A stretch of DNA of 64,000 bases from Phaeobacter porticola (GTDB taxonomy: Bacteria > Pseudomonadota > Alphaproteobacteria > Rhodobacterales > Rhodobacteraceae), in NCBI RefSeq assembly GCF_001888185.1, contig NZ_CP016364.1, positions 3,286,001 through 3,350,000 on the forward strand. Direction: 5' to 3'. Below are positions 46,947 to 55,924 of this stretch, in pieces (the first letter of the stretch is position 1; the number at the start of each line of letters is the position of its first letter). Made by a program: the position numbers and the translations under genes. The notes beneath the pieces are model-generated. The model was not told where the DNA came from, did no database searches, and was given only the letters and a program-made list of their open reading frames with translations.

Positions 46947-49900
46947 ATGGCATTTCAGACGCGCAGCCGTGATCCATTGCTGGACAGCACGATGCAGGCG
47001 GCCATTGAAAAACGCGGTAAAGAGCTGATTGGCGCCCTGCTGATTGGCGTTGGCCTGTTGGTTGCCCTGATGATTGGCAGTTACTCGGCGGATGATCCCA
47101 ATTGGATGGTCTCCACCGATGCACCCGTGCAGAATATGCTTGGACGCACCGGCGCTTCGGTTGCCTTTATTCTGATCACCCTGTTTGGCAAAGCCAGCTG
47201 GGCAATTGCATTGTTCCTGAGCGCCTGGGGCGCACGCTGTGTCCTGCACCGGGGCGAGGATCGATTCCTCTGGCCACTGCTTTTGTCACTGCCCTGGCTT
47301 TTGCTTGTCTCGCTGCATTTGGAAACGCTTGTGCCGTCAGAAGCCTGGAAATCCGCCCACACCTTTGGCCTTGGGGGAATGATTGGCTATACTTTCCTTG
47401 GTATGTTGCTAGCGCTTATGCCAGTTGGGCTGATCTTTCTGGTGAAGTTCCTCTCGTTGCTGACAGCCGTTGGAATGCTGAGCCTTGGTGCGACGGTGTT
47501 GGGCTTTACGCGTCCTGAAGTAACACGCGGGCTGCGTTTTGTTCTGGTTGGGTTGATTCTGATCTATGGCGCGATTGCCGGCCTCTTGGGCCGCGGCGCG
47601 GCCAGTGGTATGCAGGCTGCGCTCAGCTATCGTAGCCGCCGTGCTGAGCGCACTGCTGCCGCCGTTGCAATGGCTGATGTGGTCGACAGCGCAGAGACCG
47701 ATCCGCAGATGTTTGAACCGATGGATTATGACGATGCCCCCTCTGCCGCGCCGCCGCTTGGCGCGCCGACCCTTGGGCCGACCGCCGCACCGCATGGCCG
47801 GATCGAGCCATCCTTCGATGCAGCAATTGATGCCACGCAAGAGCCTGTGAAAGGAAAGACGGGCTTGTTCTCGCGTGTGCCAAACCTGATCCGTCGCGCT
47901 GAACCCGCAATGCCGGAGCCTGAGCTGGTCGAACATGACCTTGGTGACGCAGCCTTGGCAGCTGATGTCAACGCCTTGCCAGGTGATGAACGGATCGCCT
48001 CAAAAATCGCCAGCGCCGTGCGGGTTCGCCGCGCTGCCGATGTAGCCCCCGAAACAAACTTCCCTTTGACCAAGGGCCGTGGCCGCCGACCTGAGCCTTT
48101 GATTTTCAACCCTGAACACATAGGCGACGGATTGCCGCCAGAGCCACCTCTGACAAACAGCTCGCCCGAGGCAATCGGAGCTGCATTGGGGGCGATGCCG
48201 TCGCTGCCGCCCGCCCCCGAAATGGCCTGTGACGCATATCACGACGCTGACTTGCAACAGGACATGTATCCTTGGCCAGAGAGCTCTGGAACCGACAGCG
48301 TTGCACCAGCAGCCTTTGTCGATCACGTTGCCTCCGAAGCCTTGCCAAGCGGACCGGTAGCGCCCTCCGCCGCGCATGTTCTGCGGCGCGGCGAAGCAGT
48401 TCAACCCACACCTACAGAGACCATAACCACGGCGCCGATCGCGCCAACGCGTACACCCATGGAGATCCCGGTCGCCGAACCGCGCAAAGCCGTGGTTGAA
48501 CAGCCAGTGCGCAAACCTCAGCAGCCTTCGACCCGCGCCAAGGCCGAAGCAGAGCCCGCGCTTGCCTTTGAAGATACCAGCAGCGAATTTGAACTGCCCC
48601 CGCTTAGCCTGCTGACCAACCCAACAGGCATCGAACGTCATCATCTGAGTGATGAGGCGTTGGAAGAAAATGCGCGCATGCTTGAGACCGTGCTGGATGA
48701 CTATGGTGTGAAAGGCGACATTGTGTCCGTCCGTCCCGGTCCCGTTGTCACAATGTATGAGCTGGAGCCAGCCCCCGGCCTTAAGGCGTCGCGCGTTATC
48801 GGTCTGGCCGACGATATTGCCCGCTCCATGTCCGCCCTGTCCGCACGTGTGTCGACCGTGCCGGGTCGCACTGTGATCGGTATCGAACTGCCGAACGAAA
48901 AACGCGAAAAAGTGGTTCTGCGCGAAATCCTGTCATCGCGCGATTTTGGGGATGGTAACCACGCCCTGCCCTTGGCGCTGGGTAAGGATATCGGCGGTGA
49001 CAGTATGGTGGCGAACCTCGCCAAGATGCCCCATCTACTGATCGCCGGCACCACGGGTTCGGGTAAATCTGTGGCGATCAACACGATGATCTTGTCACTG
49101 CTTTACAAGCTGACCCCGGACGAATGCCGCCTGATCATGATCGACCCCAAGATGCTGGAGCTTTCGGTCTATGATGGCATCCCACATCTGCTCTCGCCTG
49201 TTGTGACGGACCCCAAAAAAGCCGTTGTCGCTCTGAAATGGGTGGTGGGCGAAATGGAAGACCGCTATCGCAAAATGTCCAAGATGGGCGTGCGAAATAT
49301 TGCGGGCTTTAACGGGCGTGTGAAAGAAGCCCTCGCCAAGGGCGAGATGTTCAGCCGAACCGTACAGACCGGATTTGACGACGATACCGGCGAACCCGTT
49401 TTCGAGACCGAAGAATTCGCCCCCGAAGCGCTGCCCTATATTGTCGTCATCGTTGATGAGATGGCCGATTTGATGATGGTCGCAGGCAAAGAAATTGAAG
49501 CCTGCATCCAGCGCCTGGCGCAGATGGCGCGGGCATCTGGCATTCACCTGATCATGGCAACACAGCGCCCCTCGGTCGATGTTATCACCGGCACGATCAA
49601 GGCCAACTTCCCCACCCGGATTTCCTTCCAGGTCACGGGCAAGATCGACAGCCGGACAATCCTGGGAGAAATGGGCGCAGAACAGCTCTTGGGGATGGGT
49701 GACATGCTCTATATGGCCGGCGGCGCCAAAATTACGCGCTGCCATGGTCCGTTTGTGTCGGACGAAGAGGTCGAAGAGGTGGTGAACCATCTTAAGCAAT
49801 TTGGCCCACCCGAATACATCGGCACGGTGCTGGACGGACCTGGTGATGACAAAGCCGAGAATATCGACGCTGTCCTGGGGCTGTCGACTGGTGGCAATAC

Positions 49901-50099
49901 CGATACCGAAGATGCACTGTATGACACCGCAGTTCAGATCGTCATCAAGGATCGCAAGTGCTCGACCTCCTACATCCAGCGGAAACTCGCCATTGGCTAC
50001 AACAAGGCCGCACGGCTTGTTGAACAGATGGAAGAAGAAGGACTGGTTTCTTCCGCAAACCATGTTGGTAAAAGGGAAATTCTGGTTCCAGAGCAATAG
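46947..50099 (+). CDS. ftsK: DNA translocase FtsK
   Basis: 1050 residues. N-terminal membrane domain (about 25-215, four or five helices), a long Pro/Ala-rich linker (about 230-550), the alpha/beta RecA-like motor with Walker A GTTGSGKS (701-708) and Walker [13 protein letters not shown], and the C-terminal gamma winged helix ([24 protein letters not shown]). It moves chromosome ends to the septum and activates XerCD at dif. A GTAGGC site precedes the ATG. Confidence 0.97.
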   Translation: MAFQTRSRDPLLDSTMQAAIEKRGKELIGALLIGVGLLVALMIGSYSADDPNWMVSTDAPVQNMLGRTGASVAFILITLFGKASWAIALFLSAWGARCVLHRGEDRFLWPLLLSLPWLLLVSLHLETLVPSEAWKSAHTFGLGGMIGYTFLGMLLALMPVGLIFLVKFLSLLTAVGMLSLGATVLGFTRPEVTRGLRFVLVGLILIYGAIAGLLGRGAASGMQAALSYRSRRAERTAAAVAMADVVDSAETDPQMFEPMDYDDAPSAAPPLGAPTLGPTAAPHGRIEPSFDAAIDATQEPVKGKTGLFSRVPNLIRRAEPAMPEPELVEHDLGDAALAADVNALPGDERIASKIASAVRVRRAADVAPETNFPLTKGRGRRPEPLIFNPEHIGDGLPPEPPLTNSSPEAIGAALGAMPSLPPAPEMACDAYHDADLQQDMYPWPESSGTDSVAPAAFVDHVASEALPSGPVAPSAAHVLRRGEAVQPTPTETITTAPIAPTRTPMEIPVAEPRKAVVEQPVRKPQQPSTRAKAEAEPALAFEDTSSEFELPPLSLLTNPTGIERHHLSDEALEENARMLETVLDDYGVKGDIVSVRPGPVVTMYELEPAPGLKASRVIGLADDIARSMSALSARVSTVPGRTVIGIELPNEKREKVVLREILSSRDFGDGNHALPLALGKDIGGDSMVANLAKMPHLLIAGTTGSGKSVAINTMILSLLYKLTPDECRLIMIDPKMLELSVYDGIPHLLSPVVTDPKKAVVALKWVVGEMEDRYRKMSKMGVRNIAGFNGRVKEALAKGEMFSRTVQTGFDDDTGEPVFETEEFAPEALPYIVVIVDEMADLMMVAGKEIEACIQRLAQMARASGIHLIMATQRPSVDVITGTIKANFPTRISFQVTGKIDSRTILGEMGAEQLLGMGDMLYMAGGAKITRCHGPFVSDEEVEEVVNHLKQFGPPEYIGTVLDGPGDDKAENIDAVLGLSTGGNTDTEDALYDTAVQIVIKDRKCSTSYIQRKLAIGYNKAARLVEQMEEEGLVSSANHVGKREILVPEQ

Positions 50100-50103
50100 A
50101 ATA

Positions 50104-50130
50104 GAGGTGGGGCAGTTATAATCCCGCCTC
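50104..50130 (+). terminator. Stem-loop between ftsK and lolA
   Basis: GAGGTGGG (50104-50111) and CCCGCCTC (50123-50130) pair with one wobble around an A/T-rich loop. Only TTC follows, so it may attenuate transcription or protect the mRNA rather than fully terminate. lolA starts 35 bases later. Confidence 0.4.
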
Positions 50131-50164
50131 TTCACATTTGCCGCAACGCACCTATTTTAGTCAT

Positions 50165-50752
50165 ATGAAACAGATCGCTTATGCCTTCGCGCTGACGCTC
50201 TGCTCTTCTGCTGCATGGGCGGCCGAAAAGCTGAGCCTGAATGACGTCTCGCAATACCTGAACGGAATTTCCACCGCGACAGCTCCCTTCAGTCAGATAA
50301 ACGATGATGGCAGTCTGTCCACTGGCAAGCTGTATATGCACCGACCGGGCCGGATGCGGTTTGAGTATGATCCCCCTACAAAGGGGGTTGTGATCGCGGG
50401 TGCGGGTGCGGTGCTCATTCAGGATCCTAAATCAAACCAGCCACCTGAAACTTACCCGCTGAAGCGCACTCCTCTTTCCCTTATTCTCGCACGCAACGTA
50501 AATTTGGCGCGCGCCAATATGGTGGTGGGTCATGGGTTTGACGGCACGTCGACCATCGTGCGGGCACAGGACCCCAAGAACCCAGAGTACGGTAGCATCG
50601 AGATGATGTTTACCGACAACCCGGTCGAACTGCGCAAATGGGTTATCCAAGACGGGTCTGGCGGTCAGACAACTGTGATCCTTGGCGGGCTGACGACGGG
50701 CGTGAAACTGCCGTCCAATCTGTTCAACACTAGCACGGCACCATCGCGCTGA
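50165..50752 (+). CDS. lolA: Outer-membrane lipoprotein carrier protein LolA
   Basis: 195 residues. Periplasmic chaperone that takes lipoproteins from LolCDE to the outer membrane. The signal peptide is MKQIAYAFALTLCSSAAWA (1-19). The core contains TATAPFSQINDDGSLSTGKLYMHRPGRMRFEY and a C-terminal VKLPSNLFN. The ATG at 50165 gives a proper signal peptide; an upstream extension does not. It is followed by a very strong terminator. Confidence 0.93.
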   Translation: MKQIAYAFALTLCSSAAWAAEKLSLNDVSQYLNGISTATAPFSQINDDGSLSTGKLYMHRPGRMRFEYDPPTKGVVIAGAGAVLIQDPKSNQPPETYPLKRTPLSLILARNVNLARANMVVGHGFDGTSTIVRAQDPKNPEYGSIEMMFTDNPVELRKWVIQDGSGGQTTVILGGLTTGVKLPSNLFNTSTAPSR

Positions 50753-50772
50753 TAGCCGCATGTCTGTTGCAA

Positions 50773-50816
50773 AACAACGCCCCCGCTCTGATCTCAGAGC
50801 GGGGGCGTTGTTCTTA
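50773..50816 (+). terminator. Strong intrinsic terminator of lolA (19-bp stem)
   Basis: Bases 50773-50791 (AACAACGCCCCCGCTCTGA) are perfectly complementary to 50794-50812, leaving only TC between them. TTCTTAAAT follows. The symmetry means it can also stop the converging lysozyme-like gene. Confidence 0.92.
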
Positions 50817-50830
50817 AATCATCAACTATG

Positions 50831-51418
50831 TCAGCGGGCCCGCCGGCAGGTGGCCAGCTGGGTCTGATACATTTCCGCGCGCGCCTGTACCCGTGCCGCC
50901 ACCTTCAACAGCCAGGGCTTGGAGCGATAGGTGCCGCGGGCGTAACCGGTATGACCGTCATGATAGGCAAGATACTGATTCCGCGCATCATAAAGCGACA
51001 CACCGTTCCGTTTGCGGGTCTGGCTCATGTACCAACCCATGAAATCGGTGGAATCTTTGATCCTGTTCCGCTTGGCTCCGCGACGGCCTGCGGATTTGCG
51101 ATAGTCGTCCCAAGTGCCATCCAAGGCCTGACTATAGCCATAGGCGCTGGATTGCCGCCCCATAGGGATCACCCCAAGGGCAAAGCGGTGCGGGGTGCGC
51201 GCATCAGACCGAAATCGGCTCTCTTGGTGAATCACTGCCATCTGCACATGCATCGGTACACCCCAGCGTTTTTCCGTGGCGCGGAACGCCTTCAGATACT
51301 CGGGTCGCTGTTTGATAATACTACACGCATTATCGAGATTGCGCGGTGGCGATCCTCCGCCACCTCCGCAGGATGCCACGATCAGCAATAGGATCATGGC
51401 GCCTATGATTTTGCTCAT
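50831..51418 (-). CDS. Lysozyme-like/transglycosylase-fold lipoprotein
   Basis: 195 residues. The lipobox IVASC puts the lipidated Cys at about residue 17, followed by a Gly-rich stretch. The domain has AVIHQESRFRSDARTP (about 61-76), where the Glu of HQESRF corresponds to the catalytic acid of SLT-type lytic transglycosylases, and SAYGYSQALDGTWDDYR. It likely cleaves peptidoglycan from a membrane anchor. The ATG at 51418 follows AGAGGCAGAGGC. Confidence 0.87.
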   Translation of the reverse strand: MSKIIGAMILLLIVASCGGGGGSPPRNLDNACSIIKQRPEYLKAFRATEKRWGVPMHVQMAVIHQESRFRSDARTPHRFALGVIPMGRQSSAYGYSQALDGTWDDYRKSAGRRGAKRNRIKDSTDFMGWYMSQTRKRNGVSLYDARNQYLAYHDGHTGYARGTYRSKPWLLKVAARVQARAEMYQTQLATCRRAR

Positions 51419-51541
51419 TGCCTCTGCCTCTTGTAAATCACTGGGCGCATTTTGGCGGCAGTGTATCCAATCGCAGGCGGTGTGAAAATCACTATTCCGT
51501 GGCACCGCCTACGAAAGCTGAAAGCGCGTCCGAATAGCGCC

Positions 51542-52330
51542 TCAGAGGTCGAAGGTAGCAAACACCGGTGCGTGGTCACTGGGTTTTTCCCAGCCCCGCG
51601 CCGCACGCATTATCTGGCTGGAATGCGCCGCCTGTTTGATATCCTCAGTCGCCCAGACGTGGTCCAACCGTCTACCTTTGTCCGCCGCGTTCCAATCTTT
51701 GGCGCGATAACTCCACCAACTATAAAGCCGCCCGTCAGGGATGTCGTTTCGGGTGACATCTGACCAGCCCCCGGCATCCATCACATCGGCGAAATGCGCA
51801 ACCTCGATCGGGGTGTGACTGACAACCTTCAACAGCTTTTTATGGTCCCAGACATCATCCTCGCGCGGGGCAATATTCAGATCCCCGACAAGGATCGCCT
51901 TCTCCGGCTTATCGCTGCGAAACCAGTCACGCATATCGGTGAGATAGTCGAGTTTCTGACCAAATTTTTCATTCACCTCGCGGTCAGGCACGTCACCGCC
52001 AGCCGGCACATAGAAATTATGGATGGTGACGCCATTTTCCAGTCGCCCAGCGACGTGGCGCGCGTGGCCCAGGTTCGCGAAATCCTTATCGCCGATGTCT
52101 TCGATTGGCAGGCGCGATAGGATAGCAACACCGTTGTAGCCCTTTTGTCCGCGGGCAATCATATGCGTGTAGCCAAGTTCGGCGAACTGCTCCATCGGGA
52201 TCTTGTCCACCGGGCTTTTGCATTCCTGAAGACAGAGCACATCTGGCCCTTCTTCTGCCAACAACTTGCAGACTATCGGCTCGCGCAAGCGGACAGAATT
52301 GATATTCCAGGTGGCAAGGGTAAACGACAT
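51542..52330 (-). CDS. xth: Exodeoxyribonuclease III
   Basis: 262 residues, an AP endonuclease/3'-exonuclease of base-excision repair. Signature blocks of the EEP superfamily are LATWNINSVRLRE, CLQECK (metal-binding Glu), GYNGVAILSR, LVGDLNIAP, and the C-terminal RLDHVWAT and SDHAPVFATF. The ATG at 52330 (MSFTLATWN) matches the family. Confidence 0.96.
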   Translation of the reverse strand: MSFTLATWNINSVRLREPIVCKLLAEEGPDVLCLQECKSPVDKIPMEQFAELGYTHMIARGQKGYNGVAILSRLPIEDIGDKDFANLGHARHVAGRLENGVTIHNFYVPAGGDVPDREVNEKFGQKLDYLTDMRDWFRSDKPEKAILVGDLNIAPREDDVWDHKKLLKVVSHTPIEVAHFADVMDAGGWSDVTRNDIPDGRLYSWWSYRAKDWNAADKGRRLDHVWATEDIKQAAHSSQIMRAARGWEKPSDHAPVFATFDL

Positions 52331-52496
52331 CGCGCGTCTCTTTCTGAGTTGTTGATTCAGATGATCCGATCCCGGAGCGGACCAAAGCATCGGGGAAAAC
52401 CCCCAGTTGGTGCGATAGTGCCTCCTCTTCCAAGGTGATACCAGTGTTCAAATCACGATGAAATCAGACAGCATTTGGTGGTCGAGACCGACCAGG

Positions 52497-52524
52497 TAAA
52501 AAAAGGCCGGGCACATGGCCCGGC
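52497..52524 (-). terminator. Intrinsic terminator downstream of the response regulator
   Basis: GCCGGGC/GCCCGGC (7 bp, 5-base loop) with a seven-base U-run on the minus strand (A-run 52498-52504). It lies about 120 bases after the regulator stop. Confidence 0.85.
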
Positions 52525-52623
52525 AGTCCAACAGGGAGGAGCATGTCGTAACCCGGACATGCACGGGAACTCTCATCGACGCCAGCGCACCTGTCTCAAA
52601 GATCATATTCGCTGGGAGACAGG
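52498..52623 (-). ncRNA. Structured 3' UTR or candidate small RNA downstream of the response regulator
   Basis: Minus-strand stem 1 is CCTGTCTC/GAGACAGG (52616-52623 with 52590-52597). Stem 2 is GCATGTC/GACATGC (52556-52562 with 52541-52547). Next is single-stranded TCCTCCC (52534-52540), complementary to Shine-Dalgarno sequences. Stem 3 is GCCGGGC/GCCCGGC (52518-52524 with 52506-52512), followed by seven U residues. A TATGAT in the loop of stem 1 could act as a -10 box, giving an RNA of about 100 nt. Anti-Shine-Dalgarno loops are known in alphaproteobacterial CcsR/cuckoo RNAs, but this motif is not identical, so the assignment is tentative. Confidence 0.35.
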
Positions 52624-52645
52624 GCGATTCTGTGGCGCAGGGATG

Positions 52646-53332
52646 TCAGATTGCCAGTTTGTAGCCACCCGATTCAGTGACCAAGATTCGCGCGTTCGAG
52701 GGATCTGGTTCAATTTTCTGGCGGAGGCGATAAATATGCGTCTCCAGCGTGTGTGTCGTGACCCCAGCATTGTACCCCCAGACCTCATGCAGCAGCACGT
52801 CGCGCTGTACCACGCCTTCGTTGGAGCGGTAGAGGAATTTCAGGATATTGGTTTCCTTTTCCGTCAGCCGGATCTTGCGCTCATCCTCAGTCAGCAACAG
52901 CTTCATTGCAGGCTTGAACGTGTAAGGGCCAAGGGCAAAAACCGCGTCTTCGGATTGTTCATGCTGGCGTAGCTGGGCACGAATCCGGGCCAGAAGTACG
53001 GGGAATTTGAATGGCTTGGTGACATAATCATTCGCACCTGCATCCAGCCCCAGAATGGTATCCGCATCGCTATCGTGGCCTGTCAGCATCAGGATCGGCG
53101 CCTTGACCCCCTGCTTGCGCATCAGTCGGCACAGCTCGCGCCCATCGGTGTCCGGCAGCCCTACATCCAGAATGACCAGATCATACAGCGCTTCTTTGGC
53201 ACGCTCCATTGCGTTCTGGCCGTTTTCGGCTTCGAATACATCGAAGTCTTCTGTCATAACCAACTGTTCGCTCAGGGCTTCGCGCAGGTCTTCGTCGTCA
53301 TCGACGAGCAGAATTTTTTTCAGTTGGGCCAT
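52646..53332 (-). CDS. OmpR/PhoB-family response regulator (PetR-like)
   Basis: 228 residues. Receiver domain with acidic pocket DDDED (11-15), phospho-acceptor Asp56 in DLVILDVGLPDTDG, Thr in MLTGHD and Lys in YVTKPFKF. The C-terminal winged helix (about 130-225) ends HTLETHIYRLRQKIEPDPS. It resembles PetR of Rhodobacter, but no histidine kinase or cytochrome genes adjoin, so the stimulus is unknown. AGGAGG precedes the ATG at 53332. It is divergent from ribA. Confidence 0.93.
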   Translation of the reverse strand: MAQLKKILLVDDDEDLREALSEQLVMTEDFDVFEAENGQNAMERAKEALYDLVILDVGLPDTDGRELCRLMRKQGVKAPILMLTGHDSDADTILGLDAGANDYVTKPFKFPVLLARIRAQLRQHEQSEDAVFALGPYTFKPAMKLLLTEDERKIRLTEKETNILKFLYRSNEGVVQRDVLLHEVWGYNAGVTTHTLETHIYRLRQKIEPDPSNARILVTESGGYKLAI

Positions 53333-53526
53333 TACCTTGTCCTCCTGTGTTGCTCCTAACAGATGCGCAGTCAGGAACCGGATCACAAGATTTGCTGCAC
53401 TGCTTTCACGCCGACGTGTCCCTGGGGAGGGATTTGTTTCACTTTCCGCAGAATTATGACTACTTAGAAAACGGCGGGGCCGCATTGTGGCATCGCCTTC
53501 TCAAAATCACCCGACAGGATCCCCGC

Positions 53527-54615
53527 ATGAGCCTGATGCCCACGATGATCGACCTACTGGCCCGCGCGCGCGTAGATTTGCGGATGGGCCTGCCTGTGGT
53601 GCTCACGGCACCGGATTCGGCAGTGTTGGCGTTGGCTGTAGAACCGCTCGACAGTGCCCGCCTCAACAGCGTTCGCGCGCTTGGCCCCGTCTCCCTGACA
53701 GTAACGGCACGGCGTGCGGAAACGCTCAAAGCACGGATCTATGACGATGATATTGCTCGGATTGAACTCCCCTCTGATGCTCAATTAGATTGGGTTCAGG
53801 CCATCGCGGACCCATCAGATGATCTAAAAACACCGATGAAAGGGCCATTGCGCAGCCATCGCGATGGCGACGTGGCACTGCACCGGCTGGCCATCGCATT
53901 GGTGAAATCCGCGAGATTACTACCGGCTGCCGTTATTTGCCCGGTCGCGCATCCGGCGCAGTTTGCCAAAAGCCATGGTCTGACGGTGCTGCCGCTGGCT
54001 GCGGCAAATCCGCTTTTGATGGAAAGTTCGCCCCTGCATCCTGTCGCAGCTGCACGTCTGCCGATGGACGCAGCAGAGGCCGGTCGACTACATATTTACC
54101 GCCCAGAGGATGGTGCAGAAGAACATTATGCAATTGAGATCGGCAAACCTGACCGTAACGCGCCAGTGCTCGCCCGCCTCCACTCTGCCTGCTTTACCGG
54201 CGACGTCCTTGGATCTCTGAAATGCGATTGCGGCCCTCAGTTGCGCGCGGCCTTAGCCCAGATGGGGACTGAGGGCAGCGGTGTACTGCTCTACCTGAAC
54301 CAAGAAGGTCGTGGCATTGGCCTGGCCAATAAGATGCGCGCCTATTCGCTTCAGGATCAGGGCTTCGACACTGTTGAGGCCAATCACCGCTTGGGATTTG
54401 AGGATGATGAACGCGACTTTCGACTTGGCTCTGCTATTCTCAAACAGCTTGGGTTTTCCTCGGTTCGGCTGCTGACAAACAACCCGAACAAGATCTCAAT
54501 GATGGAGAAAACGGGCATCTCAGTGGCGGAACGGGTCCCCCTGAGAGTTGGTGAAACCGACTTTAACCGTGGGTACCTCGCAACCAAGGCGGCCAAATCT
54601 GGTCATCTGTTTTGA
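53527..54615 (+). CDS. ribA: GTP cyclohydrolase II
   Basis: 362 residues. First committed enzyme of riboflavin synthesis. The C-terminal catalytic domain has the zinc Cys set in ACFTGDVLGSLKCDCGPQL, then LNQEGRGIGLANKMRAYSLQDQG and TNNPNKISMMEKTGI. The N-terminal 150 residues are a divergent extension typical of alphaproteobacterial RibA; they lack recognisable RibB motifs. The ATG at 53527 (MSLMPTMIDLLAR) fits relatives. The next gene overlaps its stop. Confidence 0.94.
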   Translation: MSLMPTMIDLLARARVDLRMGLPVVLTAPDSAVLALAVEPLDSARLNSVRALGPVSLTVTARRAETLKARIYDDDIARIELPSDAQLDWVQAIADPSDDLKTPMKGPLRSHRDGDVALHRLAIALVKSARLLPAAVICPVAHPAQFAKSHGLTVLPLAAANPLLMESSPLHPVAAARLPMDAAEAGRLHIYRPEDGAEEHYAIEIGKPDRNAPVLARLHSACFTGDVLGSLKCDCGPQLRAALAQMGTEGSGVLLYLNQEGRGIGLANKMRAYSLQDQGFDTVEANHRLGFEDDERDFRLGSAILKQLGFSSVRLLTNNPNKISMMEKTGISVAERVPLRVGETDFNRGYLATKAAKSGHLF

Positions 54616-55142
54616 GCCAGACGATTCTGCATGACCTAACACCGGCTGATCTGTTGCTGACACCACGGGGTTTGCGCTTTGCGGGTCGGATCCTGCCCTG
54701 CTCCATCGGTCGTGGCGGCCTGAGTGCGACCAAAACCGAAGGTGATGGTCGCACACCTATCGGTCTGCACCGTATTGTGGGAATGCTCTATCGCCCCGAC
54801 CGGTTGCCGCGCCCCAGCTCCTGGGCAGAGGTTATCGGCCCTCGCGATCTGTGGTCCGACGACCAGAACGCGCCAGAGTATAATCATCATGTGCGCGCAC
54901 CATATGCAGCAAGCCATGAAAAGCTGCACCGCGCAGATCCGCTCTATGATCTGATCTTGGTCACGGATTGGAACTGGCCGAACGCGCAATCCGGGCGAGG
55001 TTCTGCTATTTTCCTGCACCAATGGCGACGCCCCGGCTACCCGACCGAAGGCTGTATCGCCCTTTCCCGACAAGATCTGACTTGGCTGGCGCAGCGCATC
55101 TCTCCCGGCACTCGTCTCGTCGTGCCACCATTGTCGCGCTAA
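54612..55142 (+). CDS. L,D-transpeptidase (YkuD) family protein
   Basis: 176 residues from a TTG that overlaps the ribA stop codon. The YkuD catalytic pattern is FLHQWRRPGYPTEGCIALS: the His and the nucleophile Cys in EGCIAL. RGGLSATKTEGDGRTPIG is the conserved N-terminal part. There is no signal peptide from this start, which is unusual for a peptidoglycan enzyme but common for this short subgroup. Confidence 0.85.
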   Translation: MSQTILHDLTPADLLLTPRGLRFAGRILPCSIGRGGLSATKTEGDGRTPIGLHRIVGMLYRPDRLPRPSSWAEVIGPRDLWSDDQNAPEYNHHVRAPYAASHEKLHRADPLYDLILVTDWNWPNAQSGRGSAIFLHQWRRPGYPTEGCIALSRQDLTWLAQRISPGTRLVVPPLSR

Positions 55143-55157
55143 CGCCGTCGTATATTG

Positions 55158-55814
55158 CTAGATTTCGTACGCGCGCGCGCCAAAAATCGCTGACCCAACA
55201 CGAACATGAGTCGCGCCAAGCGCAACCGCCGTTTCAAAATCTCCGCTCATCCCCATGGAGAGGCCAGTCAAACCGTTGCGCGCAGCGATCTTGGCGAGCA
55301 AGGCAAAATGCAGGCTCGGCTCTTCCCCGGCGGGCGGAATACACATCAACCCTTCGATCACCAGATCCATGCTTTGACACTCGTGGATAAAGACATCCGC
55401 CTCACGCGGGGGAATACCCGCTTTTTGCGGCTCTTCTCCGGTGTTGACCTGAATGAACAGCTTGGGGCAATGCCCCAGCTCTTGCGCCAAACGCGCGATT
55501 GAATTGGCCAGCTTAGGCCGGTCCAGGGTGTGGATGCTCTGAAACAGTTCCATCGCTTGACGCGCTTTATTGGATTGCAACGGGCCGATCAGGTGCAGAT
55601 CCAGATCAGAATAACGCATCGCGAAGTCCGGCCACTTTCCAGCGGCTTCCTGTACGCGATTCTCGCCAAAACAACGGTGACCCTCTTGAAGGACGGCCTC
55701 AACCCTTTCGTTGGGCTGAACTTTGGATACCGCGATCAACTTGGCTGATCCCTTGGGACGGCTGGCGTTTTCTTCAGCAGTATGGATGCGGGATTGAATG
55801 TCTTGAAGCGACAT
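55158..55814 (-). CDS. YggS-family pyridoxal phosphate homeostasis protein
   Basis: 218 residues. The PLP Lys lies in KLIAVSKVQP. FGENRVQEAAGKWP, LHLIGPLQSNKARQA, QVNTGEEPQKAG and LSMGMSGDFETAVALGATHVRVGSAIFG are classic PLPBP/YggS segments. It binds and buffers PLP and has no known enzyme activity. No good ribosome binding site is seen for either ATG (55814 or 55835). Confidence 0.95.
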   Translation of the reverse strand: MSLQDIQSRIHTAEENASRPKGSAKLIAVSKVQPNERVEAVLQEGHRCFGENRVQEAAGKWPDFAMRYSDLDLHLIGPLQSNKARQAMELFQSIHTLDRPKLANSIARLAQELGHCPKLFIQVNTGEEPQKAGIPPREADVFIHECQSMDLVIEGLMCIPPAGEEPSLHFALLAKIAARNGLTGLSMGMSGDFETAVALGATHVRVGSAIFGARAYEI

Positions 55815-55867
55815 GAGGAGTCTCACTGTGGTCATCTGTTGCCGCAGACAAACACGGTTTCTGCCCA

Positions 55868-55899
55868 AAAGAAAAGGGCGAGCTCGTAAGAGCCCGCCC
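55868..55899 (-). terminator. Intrinsic terminator of the porin gene
   Basis: On the minus strand GGGCGGGCTC (55890-55899) pairs with GAGCTCGCCC (55876-55885; one wobble) around TTAC, followed by TTTTCTTTT. It begins 26 bases after the porin stop. Confidence 0.85.
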
Positions 55900-55924
55900 C
55901 AAGAACCGTAGTGGTCAGGTCAGC

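Larger units (their letters stand above)
52331..52645. other. 315-bp gap between xth and the response regulator gene
   Basis: No protein gene is supported. On the minus strand it contains three stem-loops in series, the last a good terminator; see the candidate RNA at 52498-52623. The left 165 bases, presumably the xth promoter region, show no clear element. Confidence 0.45.

Noticed and set aside
50117-50122. TATAAT as a lolA promoter -10 box
   Set aside because: No suitable -35 hexamer 16-18 bases upstream; the bases lie in the loop of a hairpin.
49095-50135. 346-codon minus-strand frame opposite ftsK
   Set aside because: Antisense to the conserved FtsK motor domain; no ribosome binding site or motif.
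52531-52552. Plus-strand GGGAGGAGC-ATG-TCG-TAA as a tiny coding sequence
   Set aside because: A good binding site but only two codons; better explained as the complement of the minus-strand stem and CU-rich segment.
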